A stretch of 7,068 bases of DNA from Bacteroidales bacterium UBA5072 (GCA_002415855.1 DIAS01000026.1:1-7068); one strand, 5' to 3'. Positions 1-6,960 are shown, counted from the first letter of the stretch. A program made the numbers and translations. Notes: a model not told the origin generated them from the sequence alone.

Positions 1-1
1 T

Positions 2-520
2 GTTCCCTGGGATGGAATGCATATTTTACAGGTTGATGAACGCCTGGCCCCGGAGGGACATCCCGACAGAAACATGACCCATTTGCGCGAAAGCCTGCTC
101 GGACATGCTCCTTTGCTTCCCGGGCGGATCCACGCCATGCAGGTAGAGCAGGACCCAGAAGCAGCAGCTGCCAGCTATGCCATGACAATCAGGGAGATCG
201 CAGGATCACCGGCGATAATCGACCTTGTTCATCTGGGCCTGGGGCCCGACGGTCATACGGCATCGCTTTTACCCGGGGATCCGGTGCTCGAGGTTACCAA
301 CAGAGATGTGGCAACAACAGGGATCTATCAGGGCAGGTGCCGGCTGACACTGACCTACCCCATGATCAATCGCGCGAGGAAGATACTCTGGCTGATTACA
401 GGAAGTGAAAAACGCGAAATGCTTCAGCGCCTGCTTGGTGGTGATGTATCCATTCCGGCCGGACGCATTTCTCGGGAACACGCAGTGATACTGGCTGATA
501 AAGATGCGGCAAACCGTTAA
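2..520 (+). CDS. pgl: 6-phosphogluconolactonase, C-terminal part (5' end outside window)
   Basis: Cytoplasmic enzyme of the oxidative pentose phosphate pathway; it hydrolyses 6-phosphogluconolactone to 6-phosphogluconate after glucose-6-phosphate dehydrogenase. The frame is open from base 2, and the residues before the first ATG (17) already match the family (VPWDG before MHILQVDER), so that ATG is internal. Visible in the 172-residue fragment are QVDER (10-14) and HPDRN (20-24), the hallmark GLGPDGHTASLLPG (79-92), TYPMINRARKILWLITG (118-134) and IPAGRI (151-156) near the end. The usual length is about 230-250 residues, so roughly 60-70 N-terminal residues are missing. The stop is TAA at 518-520. 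A zwf or gnd neighbour would be expected upstream but is out of view. The gene converges on the regulator at 618-1730 and has no evident link with it. The family call is secure. Confidence 0.95.
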   Translation, partial: VPWDGMHILQVDERLAPEGHPDRNMTHLRESLLGHAPLLPGRIHAMQVEQDPEAAAASYAMTIREIAGSPAIIDLVHLGLGPDGHTASLLPGDPVLEVTNRDVATTGIYQGRCRLTLTYPMINRARKILWLITGSEKREMLQRLLGGDVSIPAGRISREHAVILADKDAANR

Positions 521-529
521 GCCATAGGT

Positions 530-574
530 GGTAGGCGGTATTCAGTAATTGGTAAACGGTATGTGCCGGTAAGA
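530..574. repeat. Degenerate heptamer tandem repeat in convergent intergenic gap
   Basis: Five consecutive seven-base units with an (A/G)GTA core stand in register: GGTAGGC (530), GGTATTC (537), AGTAATT (544), GGTAAAC (551) and GGTATGT (558). After a three-base shift a sixth follows, GGTAAGA (568). The array fills much of the 97-base gap between the two converging genes (521-617). The rest of the gap holds only a weak AAAAG/CTTTT dyad near 586-597 and no convincing terminator hairpin. Only the first three or four bases of each unit are conserved, so this is an old or degenerate array. No function is claimed. Confidence 0.5.
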
Positions 575-617
575 CATAGGGCAGAAAAGACCTTTTATTA
601 CAAAAGTATTACGCTCG

Positions 618-1730
618 CTAAAGTTGTTTCCTGATAAGCGCTTTGAGGTATTCAGAAGGGGTTGACCCGGTATATCTTTTGAATGCCCTGTTGAACGAAG
701 CCTTTGAATTGAAGCCGCTGTCAAAAGCCAGGCCCAGTAAAGTTGACCTGAGATGTTCACCGTTTTTCATTTTGGAAATTACCAGTTCGACGCGGTAATT
801 ATTGATAAACTCAAAAAAATTACGTTCGCTCCTGCTGTTGATCACATAGGACAGTCTGTTCTCAGTTATGCCCAGTAGCCCGGCCAGGGAATAAAGATTG
901 AGGTCCGGATCGGTAAAAGGCTTGACGCTCTGCATGACCTTTAAAAGTTCCTGATAATCCCGATCGGTCATCTCCTCATTCGGTTTACCTTTTTGAACTG
1001 CGTTTGATCCACCCTTTCCGGTAGCCATAACCAGCATCCGGGTGTCCTGAAGATGCAAGGGGATAAAAATGGATGTTTGCCTGAATCCGAAATACCCGAG
1101 CAGGATGATGAAGATACTGTAAGCCATATTCAGGTACATGCCTCCGTACTGCGGGATCTCCACCGCTGTGAAACGGTCAATAATGAGCGTGACGGCACCG
1201 ATGATAATCAGGCCAATTCCGCCATACAGGATTGATGACAGCCACATCAGGTCCATGTGGTCCACTGTGGAAAGTACATTCGGGATCAATTGCCGGTGCA
1301 GGAATATCTTCCGTAAAGCGAGAAGAATGTAAATCAATGGCGACAAGAACTTTAATACCACCAGGCAGGTTGTCATAAAGTCACGATAATCCCAACCAAC
1401 ACGTGTCAGGACAAAACTAACAATGAAAAACAGTAGAAACGGCAACAGGTGAAGCAAATTCCTCCAGGATACTTTTCTCAGTGTTCCTGTCACAGCAACA
1501 GTATACCACCAGAGCAGCGGGCCATGCAGGAAAGGTGAGCTGTCCAGGAAGATAACCAGCATGCCGGGTGCAACATCTCTGATAATCAAATAAAAAGTGA
1601 GAACATTTGAAAACAGCAGGAAAAACCAAACCAGCAGGATATTATCTGAAAAGGCTTTCTTTTTCTTACCGCAGAGGACGATAATAAAGAACAACGATAA
1701 TACACTGCTGGCAAGATAAAGGATATCCAT
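618..1730 (-). CDS. Membrane-anchored AraC-family transcriptional regulator (7 TM + HTH)
   Basis: A 370-residue protein with a membrane N-terminal half and an AraC/XylS-type DNA-binding C-terminus. Seven hydrophobic segments can be read at about 2-20, 31-50, 57-80, 92-110, 119-140, 162-185 and 198-217. A charged linker follows (about 228-260). Residues 262-368 form the double helix-turn-helix domain: first HTH around LYSLAGLLGITENRLSYVIN (279-298), FFEFINNYRVE (305-315), then GLAFDSGFNSKASFNRAFKR (333-352) and TGSTPSEY (354-361), the typical end of the AraC signature. Known for the family: the C-terminal domain binds DNA direct repeats. Inferred: the seven-helix part senses a membrane or external signal, making a one-component sensor-regulator. 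An in-frame stop lies just upstream (1752-1754 on this strand), and the ATG at 1728-1730 is the first after it. The gene is divergent from the ABC operon, whose regulator it probably is. No specific gene name is justified. Confidence 0.92.
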   Translation of the reverse strand: MDILYLASSVLSLFFIIVLCGKKKKAFSDNILLVWFFLLFSNVLTFYLIIRDVAPGMLVIFLDSSPFLHGPLLWWYTVAVTGTLRKVSWRNLLHLLPFLLFFIVSFVLTRVGWDYRDFMTTCLVVLKFLSPLIYILLALRKIFLHRQLIPNVLSTVDHMDLMWLSSILYGGIGLIIIGAVTLIIDRFTAVEIPQYGGMYLNMAYSIFIILLGYFGFRQTSIFIPLHLQDTRMLVMATGKGGSNAVQKGKPNEEMTDRDYQELLKVMQSVKPFTDPDLNLYSLAGLLGITENRLSYVINSRSERNFFEFINNYRVELVISKMKNGEHLRSTLLGLAFDSGFNSKASFNRAFKRYTGSTPSEYLKALIRKQL

Positions 1731-1751
1731 CTCGAAAGGATGATTGTAGCC

Positions 1752-1822
1752 TCAAAAGTAGGGATAAACGTATCAATTCCCAAAAGAACAGTTTCAATTC
1801 CCGTAAAGAGGTCTCAACTCTC
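1752..1822. promoter_or_regulatory. Candidate operator: direct repeats at 20-21 base spacing
   Basis: TCAATTCCC occurs exactly at 1773-1781 and at 1794-1802, 21 bases apart, or two helical turns. A related TCAACTCTC stands at 1814-1822, 20 bases further, and a TCAA-only match at 1752-1755 lies 21 bases before the first copy. Similarity extends past the core: xxAAAGA follows both exact copies, and GAGG recurs in the same part of the second and third units. Two-turn-spaced direct repeats are the classical binding arrangement of AraC/XylS proteins, and a gene for such a protein starts 22 bases away. The operator role is inferred. Confidence 0.55.
1753..1784 (-). promoter_or_regulatory. Bacteroidota-type promoter of the AraC-family gene
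   Basis: Read on the minus strand, TTTG (1784 down to 1781) is followed after 20 bases by TACTTTTG (1760 down to 1753). This fits the Bacteroidota primary-sigma consensus TTTG, about 19-21 bases, TAnnTTTG without a mismatch. Transcription would start near 1746-1748, giving a leader of about 17 bases before the ATG at 1730. The -33 element overlaps the end of one of the direct repeats (1773-1781) in this region, which suggests autoregulation. The start was not measured. Confidence 0.7.
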
Positions 1823-1853
1823 ACTTTGAGGCGATGGTTCATTCCGTTCAGGT

Positions 1854-1861
1854 TACTTTTA
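1854..1861 (+). promoter_or_regulatory. Candidate -7 element for the ABC operon
   Basis: TACTTTTA differs from TAnnTTTG only in the last base and lies 16 bases before the ATPase ATG. No TTTG stands at the proper 19-21 base distance; the nearest (1825-1828) is 25 bases away. A second candidate is TCACTTTG at 1821-1828, also with one mismatch and no good -33. A weak promoter with direct repeats ending just upstream (1822) would suit activation by the divergent regulator, but which candidate is used cannot be decided by eye. Confidence 0.35.
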
Positions 1862-1877
1862 GGCAAAAATTTACCTT

Positions 1878-2630
1878 ATGGATAATGTGATCTTGCGGTC
1901 AGAAAACCTTCGCAAGGAGTACCGGCTGAGCCATGACAACAGTAATTGTGTGATCCCGGGACTTGGACTTGAAATCAGGAAGGGAGAATTTGTGGTGATC
2001 ATGGGTAACTCAGGTTCCGGAAAGTCTACCCTTCTTTACCTGCTAAGCGGGCTGGAGGATTTAACCGGCGGTCAGGTTTACCTGAAAGGCAATCCAATAC
2101 CTGCGGGACAAAAAGGAAAAGCCATCATGCGAAGATCCCTGATGGGTTTTGTTTTTCAACAGCATAATCTGATCCCCAGCCTTACACTTCTTGAAAATAT
2201 TCTGGTGGCCGCCTTTCTGGTTCATGGAGACCGCAAAGAGTCTAAAGATAAGGCTGTCAGGTTAATGGGTGATCTCGGGATAGAAAAATTGCACGACCGG
2301 TACCCTGCACAGGTTTCAGGAGGCGAGCAACAGCGGTGTTCCATTGCCAGGGCTCTCGTGAACTCACCCGAAATTCTACTGGCTGATGAGCCCACCGGAA
2401 GCCTGAATTCATCTTCCACAGCGAATGTTCTGCAGATATTTTCATCCCTGCATGCAAAAGGTCAGACGATCATCATGGTGACGCATGCCATCGAAGCAGC
2501 ATGTTACGGTGAACGCATTGTCTACCTGCGCGATGGAGCAATTGTGGATGAATATGGCATACTCCCTGATTTAACCAGGACAGAGAAAGAAAGAGACCTG
2601 CTGACCTGGCTTACCAAAAAAGGATGGTAA
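1878..2630 (+). CDS. ABC transporter ATP-binding protein (MacB/LolD/BceA-type)
   Basis: A 250-residue cytoplasmic ATPase that would drive the permease encoded next. All nucleotide-binding motifs are present in order: Walker A GNSGSGKST (43-51), Q-loop FVFQQ (91-95), signature VSGGEQQR (146-153), Walker B ILLADEP (166-172), D-loop GSLNS (174-178) and the switch histidine in VTH (201-203). The layout and the length of about 220-250 residues match the LolD/MacB/FtsE-like group that pairs with FtsX-family permeases. Those systems perform mechanical work on membrane-attached or periplasmic substrates (lipoproteins, peptides, lipids) more often than classical import. The D-loop has Asn where Asp is more usual, a variant tolerated in related ATPases. 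ATG 1878 is preceded by A/T-rich sequence without a clear Shine-Dalgarno. First gene of the operon; the permease starts 1 base after the stop. The substrate is unknown. Confidence 0.95.
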   Translation: MDNVILRSENLRKEYRLSHDNSNCVIPGLGLEIRKGEFVVIMGNSGSGKSTLLYLLSGLEDLTGGQVYLKGNPIPAGQKGKAIMRRSLMGFVFQQHNLIPSLTLLENILVAAFLVHGDRKESKDKAVRLMGDLGIEKLHDRYPAQVSGGEQQRCSIARALVNSPEILLADEPTGSLNSSSTANVLQIFSSLHAKGQTIIMVTHAIEAACYGERIVYLRDGAIVDEYGILPDLTRTEKERDLLTWLTKKGW

Positions 2631-2631
2631 A

Positions 2632-4992
2632 ATGAAAAGCACATTTTTGGTGGCCCTTGCCAATTTACGGCGCCGGAAGAAACAAAACCTGCTGGCCGGG
2701 CTGAGTATTTTCTTATCGGTTGTTATGATGACTACCGCCCTGGGAATTCTTGCCGGCATCCAGAGACCATTTGACGTCATGTTCGACAGGCTCAGCGCCT
2801 CACACCTCCTGCTTTTTTATGACAGCAGGCAGAATAATGCGGAGAAAATAACTACCTGGTTCAGCAACCAGGCCGAGGTGGACCATGCTGCTGAACCGCA
2901 GCATTATTTCCTGGTAACTGAACCTTTGACATTCGGGAATGAAAAAATCAACATCATGGTATATGTGACTGAGATGGGTGAACACCAAACCCGGTACGAC
3001 CGCCTGCTCCAGATGACCGGAAGTGATCATCCTTTTCCCGGATGGGGCGAGGTTTGGATCCCCAAGCACATGTCGGTCCGATATGGAATAACTGTAGGTG
3101 ATACCATCAGGTTACCACTGGCGAAAGGTTTGTATCCGCTAATCGTATCAGCAGTTGTGGTGGATCCGCATTACGTGAGCGGAATGATCAATCCCAACCG
3201 CATTTGGATTGCTCCCGGAATGCTGCCGTTCATGGTTCAGATAGGCGAACTGAGGCAGGTCATCCAGGGCATCCGCCTGAAACAAAAAGTTGACATAGAG
3301 AAGGTCTGGGCCAGATTTAAAAGAGAAATGGACTACCAGGGCAGTAATCTGCAATACAGCCTGTTTAAGTCGGTTTTTACCAGTGTATATAAGATTATCG
3401 GTCTTGTGATCATTGTTTTTTCTTTCCTCTCCATCATCATCGCCTGTTATATCATTTCATCCATCATCAGTAGTTCCGTGATGTCTGACAGCCGGCTGAC
3501 AGGAACATTAAAAGCACTCGGTTTTGTGCCGGCACAGGTAACACAGGTATATATGCTCCAGTACGCCCTGATCTCATCGCTGGCAATTCCTGCCGGGTTG
3601 CTGACAAGCTATTTTACAGTCAGGATAATTCTCTTATCTGTTTCAGCATCTATCGGGCTAACAAACCTGAGTTTCCCCTTCTTCATTGTCTTCATAACCA
3701 GTTCGCTATTTTTTGTTGTATTGGTTTTCTTTCTGATCCGTATCAGTTCATCCAGGGCAGGCAGAATACAGCCTGCCCAGGCACTGAGGTCTGTAGCGGG
3801 GGACATCCATATTTTCAGAAAAAAGCACTGGTTTCCTTTCAGGATAGAAAACCATTCCCTACCCTTCTGGATGGCTTTAAAGCTGATTTTTGACAATCCG
3901 GTAAAATCATCCCTTACAGGTATCAGCCTGGTTATTGCGGCATTCATACTCGTATTTTCCGTGAATACTGCGAATTCCTTCAACAGGATCAATGATTACA
4001 AAACATTCTGGGGGTTCGACAATTCGGATCTGCAGGTTTACCGCTACGAAGAGGTGCTTCTTCCTGTTGAGCATGAAAAATTCATGCAGTTGCTCACTGC
4101 CGATGAAGCAATTAAAGAAGTAGTACCGTTCAGCTATTATGATCTTACCATACCGCTTCCCGGCGATAATCCTCCGGAAGAGCTTACCGGAAAAGTATTC
4201 GAAAAATCGCCAGGAACGATTGGATTGACAAATATTCAAGGAGAGCATCCTGATGGGGATAATGAAATCTCCCTTTGCATCGGTACATCCGGGAAGCTTG
4301 ATAAAGGTATCGGAGACAGCGTTCTTGTATTGATTGAAAACGAGAAAAGAACGTTCATTGTCTCAGGAATCTACCAGGATATCAGTAATCTGGGAAAAGG
4401 GTTTCGCCTTTCGGCGGACGCGGTAAAGGCTGTAAATCCCCTTTATAAGCCTGACAGGTATTTGCTGAAGCTGGCAGACCCGGGAAGGACTGGCGAATTT
4501 AAATCAACGCTGCTGAAAAGATTCGGTGAATCCATAAAAATTGAACTTACCATCGATGAGCAGCTTGCATTCATGGGCATAACGCAGAGTATCAATGGAT
4601 CCCTGATTGTGATTTCTCTCTTCTTTGTAGGTATCCTGATCGTTTCAGTTTTTAATGATATTTTCCTGGGTATCTGGGAAAACAGGAAAACCATTGGGAT
4701 CTTAAGTCTCACCGGTTTCACTTCCGCACAATTGAAGAGCGTGATGATCTGGAAAACCTGTATTCTGGCAGTGGCGGGGATCCTGGCCGGTGCGCCGCTG
4801 GCTTTGATCCTGGGGCCGCTATTAATGAGTTCCATCACCTCGGGTTTCGGAGTCGTCCATTTTCCTTTTGCAATAGCGCCTGTGGGAAGCATTCTTGCCC
4901 TGATCATGTTAATGGTTGCTGCCTTAATGAGTTCATGGTGGGCTTCAGCTTCCATCAAAAGGATCAATACCCTGATTTTGGTAAATGAATAA
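2632..4992 (+). CDS. FtsX-family ABC transporter permease, two FtsX domains
   Basis: A 786-residue inner-membrane permease and the partner of the preceding ATPase. It has the duplicated four-helix layout of this family: helices at about 19-43, 252-276, 308-332 and 349-370, then 427-447, 655-677, 707-733 and 749-770. Each half has one large extracytoplasmic loop (about 44-250 and 448-654). Cytoplasmic coupling sequences are visible after the second helix of each half (SRLTGTLKALGFVPAQV, 287-303; ENRKTIGILSLTGFTSAQL, 683-701), and PAQALR (381-386) is the usual end of the first FtsX domain. With both halves on one chain no second permease is needed. No HlyD-like adaptor or outer-membrane channel is encoded nearby, which argues against a complete MacAB-TolC pump at this locus. 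AAAGGA (2619-2624), 7 bases before the ATG, is a plausible Shine-Dalgarno. The stop overlaps the start of the next gene. Substrate unknown. Confidence 0.93.
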   Translation: MKSTFLVALANLRRRKKQNLLAGLSIFLSVVMMTTALGILAGIQRPFDVMFDRLSASHLLLFYDSRQNNAEKITTWFSNQAEVDHAAEPQHYFLVTEPLTFGNEKINIMVYVTEMGEHQTRYDRLLQMTGSDHPFPGWGEVWIPKHMSVRYGITVGDTIRLPLAKGLYPLIVSAVVVDPHYVSGMINPNRIWIAPGMLPFMVQIGELRQVIQGIRLKQKVDIEKVWARFKREMDYQGSNLQYSLFKSVFTSVYKIIGLVIIVFSFLSIIIACYIISSIISSSVMSDSRLTGTLKALGFVPAQVTQVYMLQYALISSLAIPAGLLTSYFTVRIILLSVSASIGLTNLSFPFFIVFITSSLFFVVLVFFLIRISSSRAGRIQPAQALRSVAGDIHIFRKKHWFPFRIENHSLPFWMALKLIFDNPVKSSLTGISLVIAAFILVFSVNTANSFNRINDYKTFWGFDNSDLQVYRYEEVLLPVEHEKFMQLLTADEAIKEVVPFSYYDLTIPLPGDNPPEELTGKVFEKSPGTIGLTNIQGEHPDGDNEISLCIGTSGKLDKGIGDSVLVLIENEKRTFIVSGIYQDISNLGKGFRLSADAVKAVNPLYKPDRYLLKLADPGRTGEFKSTLLKRFGESIKIELTIDEQLAFMGITQSINGSLIVISLFFVGILIVSVFNDIFLGIWENRKTIGILSLTGFTSAQLKSVMIWKTCILAVAGILAGAPLALILGPLLMSSITSGFGVVHFPFAIAPVGSILALIMLMVAALMSSWWASASIKRINTLILVNE

Positions 4993-6916
4993 ATGCAAAA
5001 AAATGAACAGGAAAATATTTGTTTCCCTACTGATTTTCGTGAATGTCTTGCAGCGAGCAATCTGCTCTGATCCAATCGACCTGTATCTTGAACAGCTTTT
5101 CAGATCACATGTTATTCCCGGATTCTCCGTTGTGATCGTAAAGGGCAACAACATTATCTTTCGGAAAGGTTATGGCGTGGAGTACCTCGGGGGAGAGACA
5201 CCAATGACCGCTTCCACCTCCACCGCAGTCGGTTCCCTGGCAAAATCATTTACGGCACTTGCCATGTTGCAACTGGTGGAGCAGGGTAAAATCAATCTTG
5301 ATGAGCAGGTTATAAAATATATTCCCTGGTTTAGAACGGCCAACAAGGAATTCAGCGACAGGATTACCGTGAGAATGCTGCTTAACAATACCTCAGGCTT
5401 GCAGGCTCCCGCAATCAGAAATAAGGATAATTCCGGGAAAGCAGCGGAAAACCTTGTTCTTTCGATAGAATCCGTGTATCTGACCACAGAGCCCGGCACG
5501 CATTACGAATATTCGAATGATGGATTCGCCCTGGCGGGACTGATTATCAGCCAGGTCTCCGGAATGACCTATGAGGATTACCTGCACAGGTTTGTTTTTG
5601 AACCCCTTGAAATGAACCGGACCACTAATAAACAAGCTGATTTTGAACCATTTCATGCACTGTACGGTCATTATCCGGGAATTGACCGGGGTATCCCGGT
5701 CCACCGCGAAGATTCCTGGCTGGCTGAATATGTGGCTGCCGGTTCCCTGCTGCGCTCATCGGCCAATGACCTGGGGAATTATATAATAGCCTTGCTCAAC
5801 GGCGGGACCTTTAAAGGGAGAACTGTGGTATCTCCGGAAAGCATCCGTCAGATGTGGAAATCTTATTCATCATTTCCCGGTATCTCAGCGGAAGATGGCG
5901 GTAAAGATCTTCCGTTTAACTATGGGCTTGGCTGGTTCTCGGGAGAACTGGACGGGAAAAAATACATTTTTCACGGCGGAAACCGCCGGAACATGTCATC
6001 CATGACTTTCCTGTTCCCCGAAGAGAAAATTGGCGTAGCCTTTCTGGCAAATATTGACCTCACTTTTATCGATAAATACAGGTACCCGAACCTGATCAAC
6101 ATACTGAACAACATCATCAGGGTGTCCATGAATGAACCGGTTTCTGATTTCGCCGTTCCGGCAGTTTCTGATCCGACCCGCAATGCGTATGAGCTGCCAG
6201 CCGATGAATCGCAGAAATATGTCGGGGAATACAGGATGACTGAAGGAAATGATTGGGTCTACCTGGGTAGTCGTCTGACTATAACGAAGGTGAAAGAGGG
6301 TCTTATCGGTGAAATATCCAAGGGAGGGCAGACCCTTGAAAAGTTCAGGATCGATTATTTAACAAAGAAGACAGCTGTTTCACGTAACATATCGATGCCG
6401 CACAGGATCATATTCAGTTTCTCGCAATCCGGCAAAGTGACTGATGTCATCATTGCCAGCAGAAAATACTCAAGACTGTCGGAAGGCTACTACGATAAGT
6501 TTCGTCCGGAAACCTCGGCGGACAATAATTTGAGTTTCTACTTTCCGCTCAGTTGGCATATATCCTGGAATGGGAATAATTTCGAAGGTTCAGGCACAGA
6601 TCAGGCCCAGATTCAAATCTCCGGAAGGACTATTGATCAGAAAATGAAGTGGGAAGAATGTTTCAAAGAATTGTTCCCTGGTCGTACAATTTTACACACC
6701 GGTCAGCAACTCTCCGAGGTCATTGGCGAGTATTTATGGTATGAAGTGGCAGTGATTTCCTCTGACGGCAACAAAGCCTGCCAGCATTACCTATGCACAA
6801 CAGGAAAAGATAAGAACGGATATCTCGTCATCCTGACTTCGGAAAATCTTACCACGACAGTTATTGCCTCGGTGATTCCAACCTTGCTGGGTACATTCGA
6901 ATGGCGTGATAAATAA
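4985..6916 (+). CDS. Exported serine hydrolase (class C beta-lactamase/PBP-like) with extra C-terminal domain
   Basis: A 643-residue protein. Residues 1-27 look like a signal peptide (basic MNKCKKMNRK, hydrophobic IFVSLLIFVNVL, likely cut near RAICS|D). C27 lacks a proper lipobox, so a lipoprotein is less likely. Residues 30-380 form a beta-lactamase-related fold with the three catalytic motifs: SLAK (S84, K87), YSN (176-178) and HGG (330-332). Members of this family are DD-peptidases, esterases, D-amino acid amidases or beta-lactamases, and the sequence does not decide among them. Residues 405-500 resemble the beta-rich region often found after such domains, and about 515-640 look like a separate unit. 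The first ATG lies inside the permease stop (ATGAATAA), giving an 8-base overlap and probable translational coupling. An A-rich-preceded ATG at 5003 (M7) is an alternative start that keeps the signal peptide. Third gene of the operon. Confidence 0.9.
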   Translation: MNKCKKMNRKIFVSLLIFVNVLQRAICSDPIDLYLEQLFRSHVIPGFSVVIVKGNNIIFRKGYGVEYLGGETPMTASTSTAVGSLAKSFTALAMLQLVEQGKINLDEQVIKYIPWFRTANKEFSDRITVRMLLNNTSGLQAPAIRNKDNSGKAAENLVLSIESVYLTTEPGTHYEYSNDGFALAGLIISQVSGMTYEDYLHRFVFEPLEMNRTTNKQADFEPFHALYGHYPGIDRGIPVHREDSWLAEYVAAGSLLRSSANDLGNYIIALLNGGTFKGRTVVSPESIRQMWKSYSSFPGISAEDGGKDLPFNYGLGWFSGELDGKKYIFHGGNRRNMSSMTFLFPEEKIGVAFLANIDLTFIDKYRYPNLINILNNIIRVSMNEPVSDFAVPAVSDPTRNAYELPADESQKYVGEYRMTEGNDWVYLGSRLTITKVKEGLIGEISKGGQTLEKFRIDYLTKKTAVSRNISMPHRIIFSFSQSGKVTDVIIASRKYSRLSEGYYDKFRPETSADNNLSFYFPLSWHISWNGNNFEGSGTDQAQIQISGRTIDQKMKWEECFKELFPGRTILHTGQQLSEVIGEYLWYEVAVISSDGNKACQHYLCTTGKDKNGYLVILTSENLTTTVIASVIPTLLGTFEWRDK

Positions 6917-6935
6917 ATCATTTGATCGTGATTTA
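6914..6935 (+). other. Weak hairpin at the end of the hydrolase gene
   Basis: TAAATCA (6914-6920, including the stop codon) and TGATTTA (6929-6935) can pair as a seven-base, A/T-rich stem with an eight-base loop. No T-run follows directly, so it is a poor intrinsic terminator. It could be a weak end signal for the operon or chance. Confidence 0.25.
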
Positions 6936-6952
6936 CAAGTCAGATATTTTAC

Positions 6953-6960
6953 TATTTTTG
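6953..6960 (+). promoter_or_regulatory. Candidate -7 element upstream of the tRNA gene
   Basis: TATTTTTG matches TAnnTTTG exactly. The only TTTG upstream (6921-6924) is 28 bases away, longer than usual, so the -33 part is not convincing. If used, transcription would start near 6966 and the hexamer array would form part of a leader of about 80 bases before the tRNA. Confidence 0.4.

Noticed and set aside
1053..1332. Short plus-strand open frames inside the regulator gene
   Set aside because: They lie opposite the membrane helices of a well-supported protein and show no domain or promoter of their own.
1586..1866. Minus-strand open frames extending into the divergent region (starts at 1783 and 1866)
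   Set aside because: They are in other frames than the regulator, and the region they would cover holds its promoter and the direct repeats.
2397..2412. Asn in place of Asp in the ATPase D-loop (GSLNS)
   Set aside because: All other catalytic motifs are intact, and Asn at this place is seen in active relatives, so it is not a sign of a dead ATPase.
3609..4248. Two overlapping minus-strand open frames (127 and 113 codons)
   Set aside because: Shadows of the permease; no recognisable motif, and they overlap each other in different frames.
2632..4992. Complete MacAB-TolC-type macrolide efflux locus
   Set aside because: The permease has two FtsX domains and eight helices, whereas MacB is a four-helix protein fused to its ATPase; no adaptor or outer-membrane channel gene is in the window.
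5042..5068. Lipoprotein signal at C27 of the hydrolase
   Set aside because: The residues before the cysteine (R-A-I) do not fit a lipobox, as Arg stands at -3 and Ile at -1; an ordinary signal peptidase cut is more likely.
4443..5075. A 210-codon open frame on the minus strand
   Set aside because: Antisense to the permease end and hydrolase start, rich in Ser/Ile/Lys with no domain pattern; the opposite strand encodes clear family motifs throughout.
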